Assembly (NCBI RefSeq): GCF_910592395.1
Contig: NC_088319.1
Coordinates: forward strand, 2,234,001 to 2,298,000
Reading direction: 5' to 3'
DNA: 64,000 nucleotides
DNA from: Lineus longissimus
Lineage: Eukaryota > Nemertea > Pilidiophora > Heteronemertea > Lineidae
This document shows positions 34,866 through 47,258 of the stretch, piece after piece. Every line of letters begins with the position of its first letter. The stretch's first letter is position 1. The notes below the pieces were generated by a model, which worked only from the letters and a program-made list of their open reading frames with translations, was not told the origin of the DNA and did not search any database. The translations under genes were made by a program, and so were the position numbers.

Positions 34866-37800
34866 ACCACACTACAGTTACTAATGTATACTATAATGAT
34901 AGAGTTATTGAACTAATTGCAACAACCATCCTCGAATCATCAAAATAGTCCTGGTTGGATTGTTACTGTGGTCTGAGGATTTGGACGGGTGACCGGACGA
35001 CCCCATTAAGTAAACTTGGTCGATTGCAGAGGTAAATGCAAAGGCCTACTGTGCAATAATTACATGTAATGCAAATAATAAGATCAAACAAAATATTGCT
35101 GATCTCAGCCAGACGTAACCAAAGTTTGTAAACTAATGATATATAATGTGCGAGTCATTCAAAATTGAAAGTGTATAGCTTTTTTTGTGTCACCTAGTAT
35201 AACCTACAGAATGACATGTTGTTAGTTGTACATTCGACTTGAAGGTGGGTTAACTGAGTGCGAGGGGTTGTTAGCCTTGACTCGGATAGGTGTGTGAACC
35301 TCGGAGAGGTGGCCGGCTGATTCCATGAGAGATGATATATAGTTAAGCGCATCAATACAATTGCGTATAGTGAAAGCAGAACCACAATAACAAATGTATT
35401 TATTGACCTAACTGAATGCAAGACTATCATTGTATTGATTGAGCCGCCAGTATATATTTACAAATCGGTTATGCAGGTAGTAAATTTGTTTAATCTCGTA
35501 ACTGCTGAGAGTTATCAAACGTGTTGACATTGTCACGTCATCATGGGAAGGCTGCCTGTGTTATCTCATTGTTGGCTAACTGTTAGTTTCATGTATTTAA
35601 ACACAATGTTCTTACTAGCGATACCCTAGCATAGCAAACATGATAAAGGTAACTATAATATAAGGTATTCGTAGATGATATCACATTTGCGAGTTTGGTA
35701 TTGAGGCATTTCGTTGAGTCATTTTTTGCATGCTCCTACAAAAAAGATTCATGTAAACACCCGATCAGCAAGGAACCATCCAGTCATACAGCGAAAAAGG
35801 TAGAATTATGACCTTTATAGTTCCAGCTTGTCCTCAAAAGTCTACTGATCCATAAAGGATTAGCACGAACAAAGGCATTCATATCAAGCTTATCTCGTAA
35901 CTTAGGTAATGTCTTTGCTCGACTTCGATTGTCGATATCACCAATCGCCTATTTTCCCACTTGTCGCAATTGTGAGGAACCATTATCGGACATTGCCCCT
36001 GGATATGATATTCAAAGTATAATGAGAATTATAGATCGTTCTTCATGTTATGAGCCATGAGGCAGTGACGAACGCCCAATGATTCAACAAGGTTGCAACG
36101 TGCAAAAATAACAAATGAATCATAGGAGATGAAAACTGCCGTCTCTCCTTCCTGAAAAAAAGTTGACGAAATTTACTTGCTGACAGGCAGTGTTGCTCCG
36201 CTCTGTCTGTCACCAATATCCACCAAAATTGCAACACGCTATTTCTTTGAGACAGAATTCTGATTAAAAGCCAGTGTTTTTTTCTGGGCACGACTCAAAG
36301 AAGTCGTACTTCTGACTACCCTGGATCCCGCAAAGACCGACATGTTAGGCCGATGACAGGCAGGGCAAAAAATGCAACAGACTGGTGTAATTGGGATTCT
36401 GATCACGAGTCGTTCTATCAATAATGAATGTTCATCTTGTAGAGTGTCTGAAGCAGTTGCCTGATCACAACCAGTGAGTTGTTATCTTTCAGCGCATACT
36501 AGGTGACACAAACAAAGGTTATATACTTTTCAGTTTGAATAACTTAACCATGAATTTACTAACTTTGGCTAAATACAACTTCGTCGCACGACCAACCGCG
36601 TGAGATGCGCCATCAAAATCTGGACACCTGACTTGCATTAACGCCAAGATTTTAATCGCGCGTAGGATGCTCATAGTCATGCGTCGGAGTATGAATTAGG
36701 CTTAGTCGGTCACGTACCTCGACGGATGAGGGTGTTCGTGTCACAGCCACAGGAATTCCGTCGTTCAGAACCCTGGGAATGTCGTTACTGACTATTGGCT
36801 TCGTTAGTTAATTAGATGAACATAGGTCTTCAGACTGGATGAGGGTTGCTGGGAATCATGTTGGAATAAAATTTCACTTGTTTTTTTCAGACCAAGAACA
36901 AGGCACTGTGATGTGAATCGTAAAATTTCTGCGCCAACTTATTTTTGTGATTGGGGAAAGTTCTTGGAAACAAATCGCGGTCAATTGCGGAATCCGTAAA
37001 ATAAAAGTAGTCCTTCTTGAAGCCATGGTCTCTCTGGCTGTCGATTGTATAGAAACACTGAAGTATGGGGGAAAGTCACCGATGTTACACCGGAATTGGA
37101 TCAAAGGAGACAATCAGTCATTAGCCATCTTAGCGGAGAGAACCTCGTCCCATGCACGGGACGAAACTAGATCATAAATTCTTCCTGACAGGATTACGTT
37201 AATCCAAAAGATTATCGGATGATGATGAATCGTGAAAGAGGCGGCGAAGAAACGCTTACTTGAGTATATAATGGGTGGGCGTTTGTCGCGCTGAATAAAT
37301 ATTGCTAAAAGGTTATCAAAACACGACGATGTCTTGTAGGGCAGGCAGATTTCACTCGTGGTCAAGACATTCTTCAATAGACAGTTCGACAGGTCATGTC
37401 CGTAATAATTTCCTGATTTTGGGGCCTGCAGTTAATTTGAACTTGAAGACCGACATCTCTATATTACACGAGTCTCGCAACCAATCATCTTCCATATGAC
37501 CACAAAACGTCGATGACGCAGATTGTAAACGGATTTTTTCATTGCTGTTGGGGCCCCTCGCCGGTCGCCTACAGCATAAACAATAATCATATCTCGACAT
37601 GTTCATATTGAAATAATGAAAATCTATTGACTGGTTGTGAATTATGAACGAGTTTTCCCGCAGGTAGAAAGATTCAAAGCTTATTGATCGGACTGTACCC
37701 CGAGACTTCGTAGAAACAAAACGAGCGTGCAAAGAATTCGCCTCGCAGCATTATGATTTAATCACGCTCTGACGAATCCGCATTGACACAATTGTGATAA

Positions 37801-38542
37801 TGAAATCAGCCTTTGTAGGAATGTTAGCTTTATAAACGAGGTGAAAACTTGAAATCAACACACCCAAAGGCATATTGTTTTATAGCAGTATTACTTGGTG
37901 AGGGAAAACCATGGCTGTTGGAAATCAAATTCTATTTTAGTTATTGTCTTCTTTTCCTTGCATTAAATTTGTTTCAACAAAAAGCCGAAAATACACAGCC
38001 ATTTTATTGAAATTAACTCCTAGTAATAAAGGGTTTTAAGCTTTCGAAAACCTAAAAAGGTGTATTTTGGACAACCAACACAAATTTGCGCCCCTTAGAA
38101 TAGATTGTTTTGGTAAAATAAAAAAAAGCTTCAGAAAAACTACTCGAGATTCCGCAAAAACCTCGAAGAATTTTCATTGATTTTAAAACCTTTACATGTA
38201 TTCCTGAGAGTGAAGGGTGAATGTCCTTTCTCAGGATATTTACGTATGAGTTTTCTGGGTTTGTTGGGGTAGCCCGTCACTCAGTAATACAAAGACAATG
38301 CAAGGTCACCTACCATGCGTGTATTATTGCGTGTTATGCACTAGTGGATATCTGAGCTCACCATCTAGTCATGCAAAGACCATGGCGGCCACATTCCTTG
38401 GTCTACCAAAGCATGTCATACACCTGTTAACATGGTTAACGTTAAAGACAACGGCAAACCACTTTCCCTGCGTCTAACATCATACGTGTAGCGCACCTTT
38501 TGAATAACATGTGAGCCAAGCATCTTTTCCAACACTGAGGCA
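34866..38542. other. Intergenic region, no recognisable gene
   Basis: No exon with family motifs was found. An acceptor-like TTGTTTTTTTCAG at about 36,890 followed by ACCAAGAACAAGGCACTGTGA could be a last exon of the cGAS-like gene (phase 0, six codons then stop), but this is weak. Confidence 0.4.
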
Positions 38543-39448
38543 CACAGCTAGAAGGGCAAGGACAAAGCTAGAAGAACAACCACTAAGCTAGAAGGGCAAG
38601 GACAAAGCTAGAAGAACAACCACTAAGCTAGAAGGGCAAGGACAAAGCTAGAAGAACAACCACTAAGCTAGAAGGGCAGGGACAAAGCTAGAAGAACAAC
38701 CACTAAGCTAAAAGGGCAAGGACAAAGCGAGAAGAACAACCACTAAGCTAGAAGGGCAGGGACAAAGCTAGAAGAACAACCACTAAGCTAGAAGGGCAGG
38801 GACAAAGCGAGAAGAACAACCACTAAGCTAGAAGGGCAAGGACAAAGCTAGAAGAACAACCACTCAGCTAGAAGGACACGGACAAAGCTAGAAGAACAAC
38901 CACTAAGCTAGAAGGGCAGGGACAAAGCTAGAAGAACAACCACTAAGCTAGAAGGGCAGGGACAAAGCTAGAAGAACAACCACTAAGCTAGAAGGGCAAG
39001 GACAAAGCGAGAAGAACAACCACTAAGCTAGAAGGGCAAGGACAAAGCTAGAAGAACAACCACTCAGCTAGAAGGACACGGACAAAGCTAGAAGAACAAC
39101 CACTAAGCTAGAAGGGCAAGGACAAAGCGAGAAGAACAACCACTAAGCTAGAAGGGCAGGGACAAAGCTAGAAGAACAACCACTAAGCTAGAAGGGCAGG
39201 GACAAAGCTAGAAGAACAACCACTAAGCTAGAAGGGCAAGGACAAAGCTAGAAGAACAACCACTAAGCTAGAAGGGCAGGGACAAAGCTAGAAGAACAAC
39301 CACTAAGCTAGAAGGGCAGGGACAAAGCGAGAAGAACAACCACTAAGCTAGAAGGGCAAGGATAAAGCTAGAAGAACAACCACTAAGCTAGAAGGGCAGG
39401 GACAAAGCTAGAAGAACAACCACTAAGCTAGAAGGGCAAGGACAAAGC
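38543..39448 (+). repeat. 40-bp minisatellite, about 22 units
   Basis: Each 40-bp unit is two related 20-mers, AAGCTAGAAGGGCAAGGACA and AAGCTAGAAGAACAACCACT, so the array grew from a 20-bp ancestor. Variant sites (GGGCAAG/GGGCAGG/GGACACG and AGCTA/AGCGA) mark individual units. The GGACACG variant occurs twice, five units apart, with the same preceding unit, pointing to a 200-bp block duplication. Decayed units continue to about 39,590. Forty is not a multiple of three, so the array is not a coding repeat. Confidence 0.95.
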
Positions 39449-39599
39449 CACATTGAATGAGAAATCTAGAAGGACGAAACTAGAAGGACAAGGGCAAAGG
39501 TAGAAGGAAAAAGCCAGATTGCAGAAGGACAAAACTAGAAAGATTAGGAAAAATCTCGAAGGACAAGTACAAAGCTAGACGTACGTCTATATTAATGCG

Positions 39600-41515
39600 T
39601 GTCGCACACTTGTTTTTATTAACAGATGAGCCATTGCCCTTGCAAGAACAAAGCAAAGCAACCTTCCCTTTGTCCACCAATGATGCGCGTCATGCACTTG
39701 TTGATGTTTTCGCCCATCATTCAGCCATGGAAATGATGCCAAACTACTAATAGCTCTCGGAGGAAACGAACGGACGTAAACAGGCATGGCAGACAAAGGG
39801 ATATCTCGGCGATATCAAGCCGACGGATGTTGCACAGCCATCATGATATTGCTATTGCCATCACATGGATGAAACGGCCGTCCTCTTTTGTGATAATCGC
39901 CGGTCCAACCTTCTCAATGATACTCGTCCTGCTTCAAATAAGGTGAGATTGGCCGCCGCAAATCGGGCGTAAATCTAGTCCTGGTAATTGAAAATGCTCA
40001 GCCAAATAATACGGTAGATCACAGCGGCGTTGTGGTTAGTTAGAACAAAGCAGCAGGGGCGGATTGTCAAAAACAAAGTTTACGTTGTCCCTTACGATCA
40101 CGCAAAGTACCGGTACCATTAAAGACTTCATTTTTCTTTAAGTTGATCCTATTTTAATATTTTTTACAGCGAGACTAACGACTAAGTCGGAGTGTTTTTG
40201 AAGAACCCAGCAATGCAAAACTCAAGCCGCCGCTACTTGGTGCTATAGCATTCTTCTGACAGAAAAGTGAGGGTTTTGACGTCAATTTGTCAATCCTCGT
40301 GAAAATCAGCGCCACCTTTTATGATGCTGATACACAAATGTCAAGCCACTTGCGATCTTTCCTGCGTTATCCGGTGATTTTGCTGGAGCGGAATCAAAAC
40401 TATCAACACTATTGATTAATCATCATCTTTAATAGAATTCGGAGTGCCCCTGTTTTTATTCTGGCTCTTAAGAGTAATATCCGGGATGAGCTTTTTCCAG
40501 TTGATAGGACAAACTGAAAGCTTTTTGATGTTTTCGGGATATTTTGACGTTAAGCGCATAAACAATGGCGAAGGATAAAAATATGCTTTAATGAAAGGTA
40601 ATTTACGCACATTTGGTAGAATAAATAGGTAATGCTAGAAGAATATGGTAAACAATACGGGGCTTACCGCTATTTTATAGTTTAATCGAGAGAACTCACC
40701 TGACAGTCGTAATCAGTGCAATTACTTCATTATAAAGTCTTGCGCGAGTTTCTGAATGGAACCCTATTGCGGCCCTATTGTTCACAGTCATGTTCATCAG
40801 GCTGAATCCAGCGAACAGAATTACGCCAGACTTTTAAATAGGAAATGAGGAGGTACATTTTCAAACCCCGCGAATATGTAAAAAGTAGGTTAAATCGTTG
40901 GACGTGCGAGAAGACGGAACGAATGAAGACACAGTCACAGCAATACATTTTTTGCCTTGCTGGCTTTCGCCTATTGACCGCCTTGAAAGTTATTTCGTGG
41001 GGGTTGGTGTTATCGAGATTTGCTCTCACGACCCTTTGATAAGCTATATGTAGTAGGGCAATGTGAATTAAGGTCTGGGTGCGAGCGGTCTTTGTTTCAA
41101 GACAATAGACAGTGTATTGGAATAGGCCTGAATTCGTTCAATTGCGAGGTAAAGGGCAACAATATCGTATTGAACCAGAAGGACGAAATGAGAACAATTT
41201 CAGATATCCGAGGTTCCAAATATTGTATGTATCATAAAATAAACGTGTTTGTTAGGTTGATCCGGCTCGCATCGTATCAACAGGCAAGCAATATTTCATA
41301 AAAGGTTAACTCCAGGCAGTCGATGCATACCATCCGGTCGCACCTATGTGCCAGCTTGTTTATACCTATCATCGAGTGCAAGTCAGAACAGTTTGTCGAA
41401 GAAATATTTGAAGCGTAAGGTGGTTGTTTTCTAGATAGCTTAATGAAAATAATTTATAGTTGCTCGAAGGGTGCAATGCACCTTGTAATTACAATGAACA
41501 GATCAGTTTTCAATG
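39600..41515. other. Intergenic region, no recognisable gene
   Basis: No gene was seen. An inverted family A fragment lies at 40,740-40,805. Confidence 0.45.
40740..40805 (-). repeat. Dispersed repeat, family A (copy 4, inverted)
   Basis: On the minus strand it reads GCCTGATGAACATGACTGTG, then GGGTTCCATTCAGAAACTCG, the same blocks as at 4.4, 21.7 and 26.5 kb. Confidence 0.55.
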
Positions 41516-42018
41516 CCGGTGTAGAAGTTTAAAATGTCCTATGATAAAATGTCCGGGAACAAAGGATTCTATTATGCGCTGAGCTAGTGACGGTCATTGC
41601 CTCTATAGAACCATATGCCATAATCTGTCAGAATACAATAGGCCCGGACACTTTTTCTAGGGGGGACACTTTTTACTTTTACACCGGTGTAGAAGTTTAA
41701 AATGTCCTATGATAAAATGTCCGGGAACAAAGGATTCTATTATGCGCTGAGCTAGTGACGGTCATTGCCTCTATAGAACCATATGCCATAATCTGTCAGA
41801 ATACAATAGGCCCGGACACTTTTTCTAGGGGGGACACTTTTTACTTTTACACCGGTGTAGAAGTTTAAAATGTCCTAGGATAAAATGACCGGGAACAAAG
41901 GATTCTATTATGCGCTGAGCTATTGACGGTCATTGCCTCTATAGAACCATATGCCATAATCTGTCAGAATACAATAGGCCCGGACACTTTTTCTAGGGGG
42001 ACACATTTTACTTTTACA
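41516..42018 (+). mobile_element. Three tandem copies of a 168-bp MITE (CCGGTGTAGAAG family)
   Basis: CCGGTGTAGAAG starts at 41,516, 41,684 and 41,852, and the last copy ends in CCGGT at 42,019, giving periods of 168, 168 and 167 bp. Each unit has inverted ends, CCGGTGTAGAAGTTTAAAAT on the left against TTTTTACTTTTACACCGG on the right, and neighbours share the ACACCGGTGT junction. Copies 1 and 2 look almost identical and copy 3 differs at a few sites. An inverted single copy lies at 28,985-29,155. No ORF is present. Confidence 0.9.
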
Positions 42019-42028
42019 CCGGTATATG

Positions 42029-43705
42029 CCAAGATCTTATTCACAAAGAGCAATAGCGAGAGTGAAAGAAGGCCAAACCGTTTTCGGTTTTTTCCTCGCT
42101 GAAGGTGTCAAGATTGTTTGTCTAAATCAGAGAAAAGCGCCTCCTATGATCAGATATAACATCAACTTATGACTAAACTTATGAGGAAAACAGGTGTCGA
42201 TGGTGAGAACCCCTTCAGCATTATCAATGAGCACTTTAATCAAAGCAAGAGTTCAAACGTATTGTTAGGTAAGCCTGCTCCGGTGCAAACAGGTGTAAAA
42301 GCCGTTAGCAGTGTTAAGTGTTCCATCCCACTCCTGAATGCCCTAAATCAAATATTAATCCCGAGGATAGTTCATGTATCATGGTAAGTTTGCAATCAGC
42401 ATCAGGTGAGAAAACTTACCCGAACCGGGGGCACTTCACGAGGCTGTAGCCAAGTATAAACAGGTGCAACCAGGCTGGCCAGCAGGCGAGTCTGTATCTC
42501 TCGAGACCATCGTACTTAACGCACCGCCGCGAAACCAGTATGTTCTATGCTTGTATTCCGACCTCGCACCGCCGGACTCCTAAATCACTTCAGAGCAGGT
42601 TTTACTACTGAACGAATTGTGCACAGGTCTAGATCTGTCGGCCAAATATCACAATCAGACTAAAATGGCATATCCATGCTCGTAAGCTTGGTAGGAATAA
42701 AACGCCCATCGTGACACTGATAATTTCAACATTCTGATTAAAGAAGTAAGGAGTCGAATCGACTGTTCGTGAGAGAATTACATGTACATCCAAATATATT
42801 TTTCTTTGGTTTGCACTATCGGATACATTAAACAAGACATATAATTTCTTGATACTTCCTTTTTGTTTAAATTTGCTCTATCGGCAGTTTTAAAAGGGGT
42901 GGATCTGCAGTTAAATATTTCAACCCTTTTCTACAGCTGCAGTGTAGGGCGTCAAAATTGGAATTACACCTTACGTTTATTTTGCCCTTGCCAGTTTAAG
43001 CTTATCGACTACCTTGGCAAAAAAGGTGTTTAGTGGGGGTCGACGTTTTCAAGATTTACCCTGGTGACCCTTCGAGAAGACTGCAGAACAATAGGAATTT
43101 AGGCCTAACGCGCGGAGGGTGTGTGAAAGGACAGTAGACTATTACGCTAGGCCTGAGTCATCAATACATCGTGCAGTACATGAATATTCGGTCGCTGTGT
43201 AGGCCTACGTGCCGAGTTTCAACCTGCGCTTAAATTACACGTACTACTGACTTTTCATTTTGTTGAGCAATAAATTCTATTCTATTCCATTCTATTCTAT
43301 TCTGCACAGTTGCTGCAATCAATAACAGTAATGATTCGATAATTACCGGCAGATTATACCAATGGAGTTGACCATTGATAATGCATGCTCACAGACATTG
43401 GAAGATATCGATTAGATCTAATATTGATATGACATAAACATGTTTGCCGGATGACACGAACCAGTTCTTCCCAAACAAATTAATTCGACCGTTCTATATA
43501 TGAAATCTGGTTCTTTCCCGCGTACGAACTGAGATCTTCAGTTCAACCTCAATTCTTTCTCCTACATTGTAAAACTGTATAAAACTGCGATCTAAGACCT
43601 GAATTGTTGCGAGCCGACAGTTGTTGATAGGCAACAGGTTGTTAGGGACAGGTGACTGGCCTCGTACATGTATACGAGCAATGATCAGCGAGGAGCACCA
43701 ATTAG
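42029..43705. other. Intergenic region, no recognisable gene
   Basis: Only a short (TTCTA)n microsatellite at about 43,271-43,303 was seen. The small open frame at 42,169-42,387 has no recognised motif. Confidence 0.45.
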
Positions 43706-43832
43706 GGTGTTTACGCATAGCCCCCGAAACGTCTACGTGAACGCCTCTCCCATTGTTCGACGTCGTTATCAGAAGGTCGAACAATGAGATAGGCGTTTAC
43801 GTTTGCGTTTCGGGGGATTTGCGAAAACTCAC
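43706..43832. mobile_element. 127-bp MITE, GGGAGTTTTCGCAAAT family (copy 2)
   Basis: The right end CCCCCGAAACGCAAACGTAA (read inverted) and the left CCCCCGAAACGTCTACGTGA pair along most of the element; the loop is near GTCGTTATCAGAAG. It corresponds to 9814-9941. Flanking TA on each side (ATTA/GGG, CAC/TATG) may be the target duplication. Confidence 0.7.
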
Positions 43833-43867
43833 TATGCTGTATCTCTATATTCCGTTCCGATGACATA

Positions 43868-44105
43868 TTCACCGAGAATGACAACATTTTGTGTATGACA
43901 TCATAACATTTTGGGCAGGTCTTCCCGTTCCCGAAAGCGGGTACCGTGAATCAGGCATTCGAACCCGATGACGAACAGATAATGTCAAATCTGTGGGGCA
44001 CTTTGCTGGCAGTCAACGCACCCTTCACACTAAATTGACCAGTTACTGTATAAACGGTTTGGGCAAGTCGAGACAGCATCACAAACACGCCGTACTCACA
44101 GTGGG
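43868..44105 (+). repeat. Partial copy of the 34.1-kb TIR element (empty site)
   Basis: TTCACCGAGAATGACAACAT, GGGCAGGTCTTCCCG, ACCGTGAATCAGGC, CACGAACAGATAAT-like and GACCAGTTACTGTATAAACG blocks follow the order of 34,114-34,715, without the 342-bp insertion. The right terminal repeat is not recognisable, so this copy is truncated or decayed. Confidence 0.7.
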
Positions 44106-44431
44106 GAAAGGTATCGGTTTGCGTAAGAATACGTGCTTCCCTGGAGAGGAAATGACGACCAAAAATGAACAGACAGACCTTATCTCGATAACCTGATTAA
44201 TTATTGATATAATGCCAACGACGACAACATGACCATCCATAAGAAACAAGGATAATTGCCTATATGCATCACAATATTCAGCAGTTCTATTAGGCTGGGT
44301 TTTTGTCACTCTTCACGTTTCTGATCACTTGTCACGAGTTAACTGACCGAGCCTTGAAAACACGACGTGCGTTTGCAAGGTGACATCGTAAATCGTATGT
44401 AGCCAGCACGGGAGATGACTTATTCTATAAT

Positions 44432-44615
44432 GTGACCCGTCATAGCAAAACCAGGCGCATGTCGCTCTCAGCTTGGCAGGTTGAGACGGACTGTTTGTTC
44501 AATTCTCTATTGTCTGGCTTTTGTGAAATATGAGCACATCAATTTCATTGTCTCCTGGTGTCATTTAGGCTCATCTTCTGTGCGACATGCGCCTGGTTTT
44601 GCTGTGACGGGTCAC
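44432..44615. mobile_element. 184-bp MITE with 34-bp TIRs and TAAT target duplication
   Basis: GTGACCCGTCATAGCAAAAC at the left and its inverse GTTTTGCTGTGACGGGTCAC at the right pair over 34 bp (through CAGGCGCATGTCGC) with one mismatch. TAAT flanks both ends (44,428-44,431 and 44,616-44,619). No ORF. The low divergence of the arms suggests a fairly young insertion. Confidence 0.85.
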
Positions 44616-46700
44616 TAATGATGAACAAACTGATTCACTGATAACGATTGGATGACAGTTTTGTACCACTTTTTTAAGGATGTCGCTCCCCAGGCGAAGA
44701 TAACGACACATTTCAGCTCTGAAATCATTGTTCGGCAGAGGCTTTTGCCAGCAGATTAGGCTCATGCGGGAATGATATTCGTTTTGACACAATATGAAGT
44801 GTTTTTCATATCGTTCTGGCCAAATGTGCTTAGTTTAACCAGAGGGTTTATTGAAAGACTCTGGTTGAACCATAGTGTGACCTGATCATAGTGGTGTTGC
44901 ACAACACTAGATTACACTTAGGTTAGGCCTAACCAATGCACTTTCACGTAGTCAACAAAAGCCATTCAATCGGCTGCCAGGGTCGTGTGACATTACACTT
45001 TGTGATCACACTACTGCAGTTTAGCGAGAAGAGGCCAGCCACGTAGTTTGGCCAGATCTATCTAAAAAACACTTGGACAGTTGACTACCCGAGGAGCTAG
45101 GTTTGTGTTGACAGATTTTAGGCCTGCCCTAAGGGGGTACATTTAAAAGATGCCTACCTTTTCCGTCATTCTCAGTCATTAGACGTAATCCGTTGACATT
45201 GTTAACCGTATCCACCTATAGCATTCTCATTCACAAATCCCCTGGAACGTGAAATTGACAAACGTGAAAAAAAGATGTTATCCTAAAGTCATGTTAATTA
45301 TAAACATCATTAGAAGTCGTCGCTAATTGTTTCGCACAGATCCATCATCAAAATAATCCAGTTTATTGAAAATGATGAAAATGAGCGCCGTCAAGGTCGC
45401 AAAGTGATCCAGTCCTCCACTGTCGCAAACTGGTGTGCTTTCTCACATTGAAATGATTTCTGAACGAAATTGAAATTACCAAGCTAAATACGATACTCTC
45501 AACACTCGGCTACAGTTTCGCGACAATACGGCGCTAAATCTGATACTTTCCATTGCGTTGCTAGGCAGCGCCGCCTGGATGAAATGCTACGTCATTACCC
45601 ATACTGACTCCGGCGGATATCGATCTTATTTCCCAGGTAAACAGATCGAGGCACCGGGTCAGGATAACCTGGCATGAGGAGGCCAAATAAACGCGCACGG
45701 CACTGCGTACGCAATCCGCAAAATATATGCGCACTTTTATTGTCGCGATTCGCGAAACTTTCAGAGGAAAATTTCACGATTTATATTTTGGTGGAGAAAG
45801 AAACAGTAAAACCTCCCTTAGCGGTATCGTATTCAATCTCGTCGCCAAGTGGACCCTCTAACGTTCAAACTGCTTCATTTGTGGGCTTATCTTACCCCTT
45901 GGTATGAGGTGATTCTGGTACGATTTCAGTGGAACCATTTCACAACCCAAACAAGAGCGGACTGACACTGGGCGATATTACGGTGACCTCTAAACAACGG
46001 ATCCACGAAGACAGGGTTAGACATTTGATATACTGATCTCATCTCTCGAAGCATTTATTCGACGCAGGTGGTGATTTTCGGCAACGTCACGTATTTTCCG
46101 TCCCCAAGTACACTACCAGGAACCAACAATGCTTGAAGTGTATGCAGTGTATTACAAGACAACATAATAGAGATTTTTTTAGCCAATCATTATGTATCAT
46201 TTATTCACCTGTGAAAATTCTTTGCCTATGGGTTTAAATCGACCGTGAAAGAAATTCCGTATATCAAAATATACAGAGATATTTCGCACCATGACGGAAT
46301 GTCGTAACGTCGAAAGGTGGTGTGACGTAGCCAACGGACACCACCTGCATTTGACGTGTCCTACAGGTTGCCTGCAGACAAAAGCCTCGTTTTCGGCTGT
46401 GCACTGGCGTAATGGCTGTCGGTTGTAGATCCAAATACACTTCACGAACATTCTCGTGGGCTCAATTTCGGCCTTTTTCTTGAAGGTGTATTTGACTCGT
46501 CAGCTTTCATAACCGAATTTCTATCAGTTGCGTGCCGCACCGTTAACAAGTTAATACAAATGCTAATTTCCTTTTTCTTGAGTTAAACTTTTTACATTTG
46601 TGGCAAAAAGAGCACTTGTTTTCTGAGCATACAAACTAGTTTTGCAAGCCTGTTTTCAAACCTTGATATATGGCCTTTAAGTTTGAGGTATTTTAGAATA
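44616..46700. other. Intergenic region, no recognisable gene
   Basis: No family motif, splice-supported exon or clear repeat was found, apart from the block at about 46,648 shared with 19.85 kb. Confidence 0.45.
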
Positions 46701-46869
46701 GAAATTGAACCCTCGGCTTCGGACATTGGTTGAGTTACCAAGACACTCTCGGGTGGAGCTAAAATTTCGTCCAAACCCTCGCCTGTCGGCTCGGGTTTGG
46801 ACTGTATTTTAGCTCAACCCTCGAGTGTCTTGGTAACTCAACCAAGGTCCTCCGCCTCGGGTTCAATTC
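46701..46869. mobile_element. 169-bp foldback MITE, GAAATTGA...TCAATTCC family (copy 1)
   Basis: The sequence folds on itself almost end to end: GGTTGAGTTACCAAGACACT pairs with AGTGTCTTGGTAACTCAACC, and GCTAAAAT...TCCAAACCC with its inverse, around CTCGCCTGTCGGC. A same-sized copy with matching borders (ATTTTARAATAGAAATTGA and TCAATTCCTTAAAC) is at 51,602-51,771. It abuts the inverted remnant of the 4.4-kb unit. Confidence 0.75.
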
Positions 46870-47150
46870 CTTAAACAAAGAATCCTGAACATTCTAACAG
46901 AACTTAGAAATCCATATCTGTACGACAAGCTTATAAGAGTTGATTGTTTCCCGTTGTAACTCCACGTGGAACTCCGTCGATGAATTGTGCAACAAATAGT
47001 TGATTCTGAGCGGTGATGAGGGTTAAAATACGAAAAGAGACGAATTATTAATCTTTGCTCAGAGGTCTACATTCTATTATATGTTTTCTGTGTAGCAAAT
47101 AAGCGATTGGCCTATTCGGGCATCTCAAGATAAAAGGTGTCAGTGAGAAG
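46870..47150 (-). pseudogene. Inverted remnant of the 358-codon ORF and its upstream region
   Basis: 46,886-47,062 matches, with many differences, the minus-oriented 3' half of the 358-codon ORF in the right palindrome arm (AACATTCTAACAGAACTTAG is identical). It jumps at about 47,064 to the block TCTACATTCTATTATATG, which lies upstream of the ORF. An internal deletion has removed the first half of the ORF. At about 47,150 the same upstream block starts again in plus orientation. So two copies of the unit meet head to head here. Confidence 0.65.
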
Positions 47151-47258
47151 CAATGTAGACTTTTTGTGAAGAAGATTCGGCAGTTTCTCTAATTCGGCAG
47201 TTTCTTAAGTTTATTGTAACAGGGAAGCTTTTCGTACCCTACGTACTATTTCTTCATT

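Noticed and set aside
38543-39448. CRISPR-like array
   Set aside because: Units are continuous 40-bp tandem repeats without unique spacers, in eukaryotic DNA.
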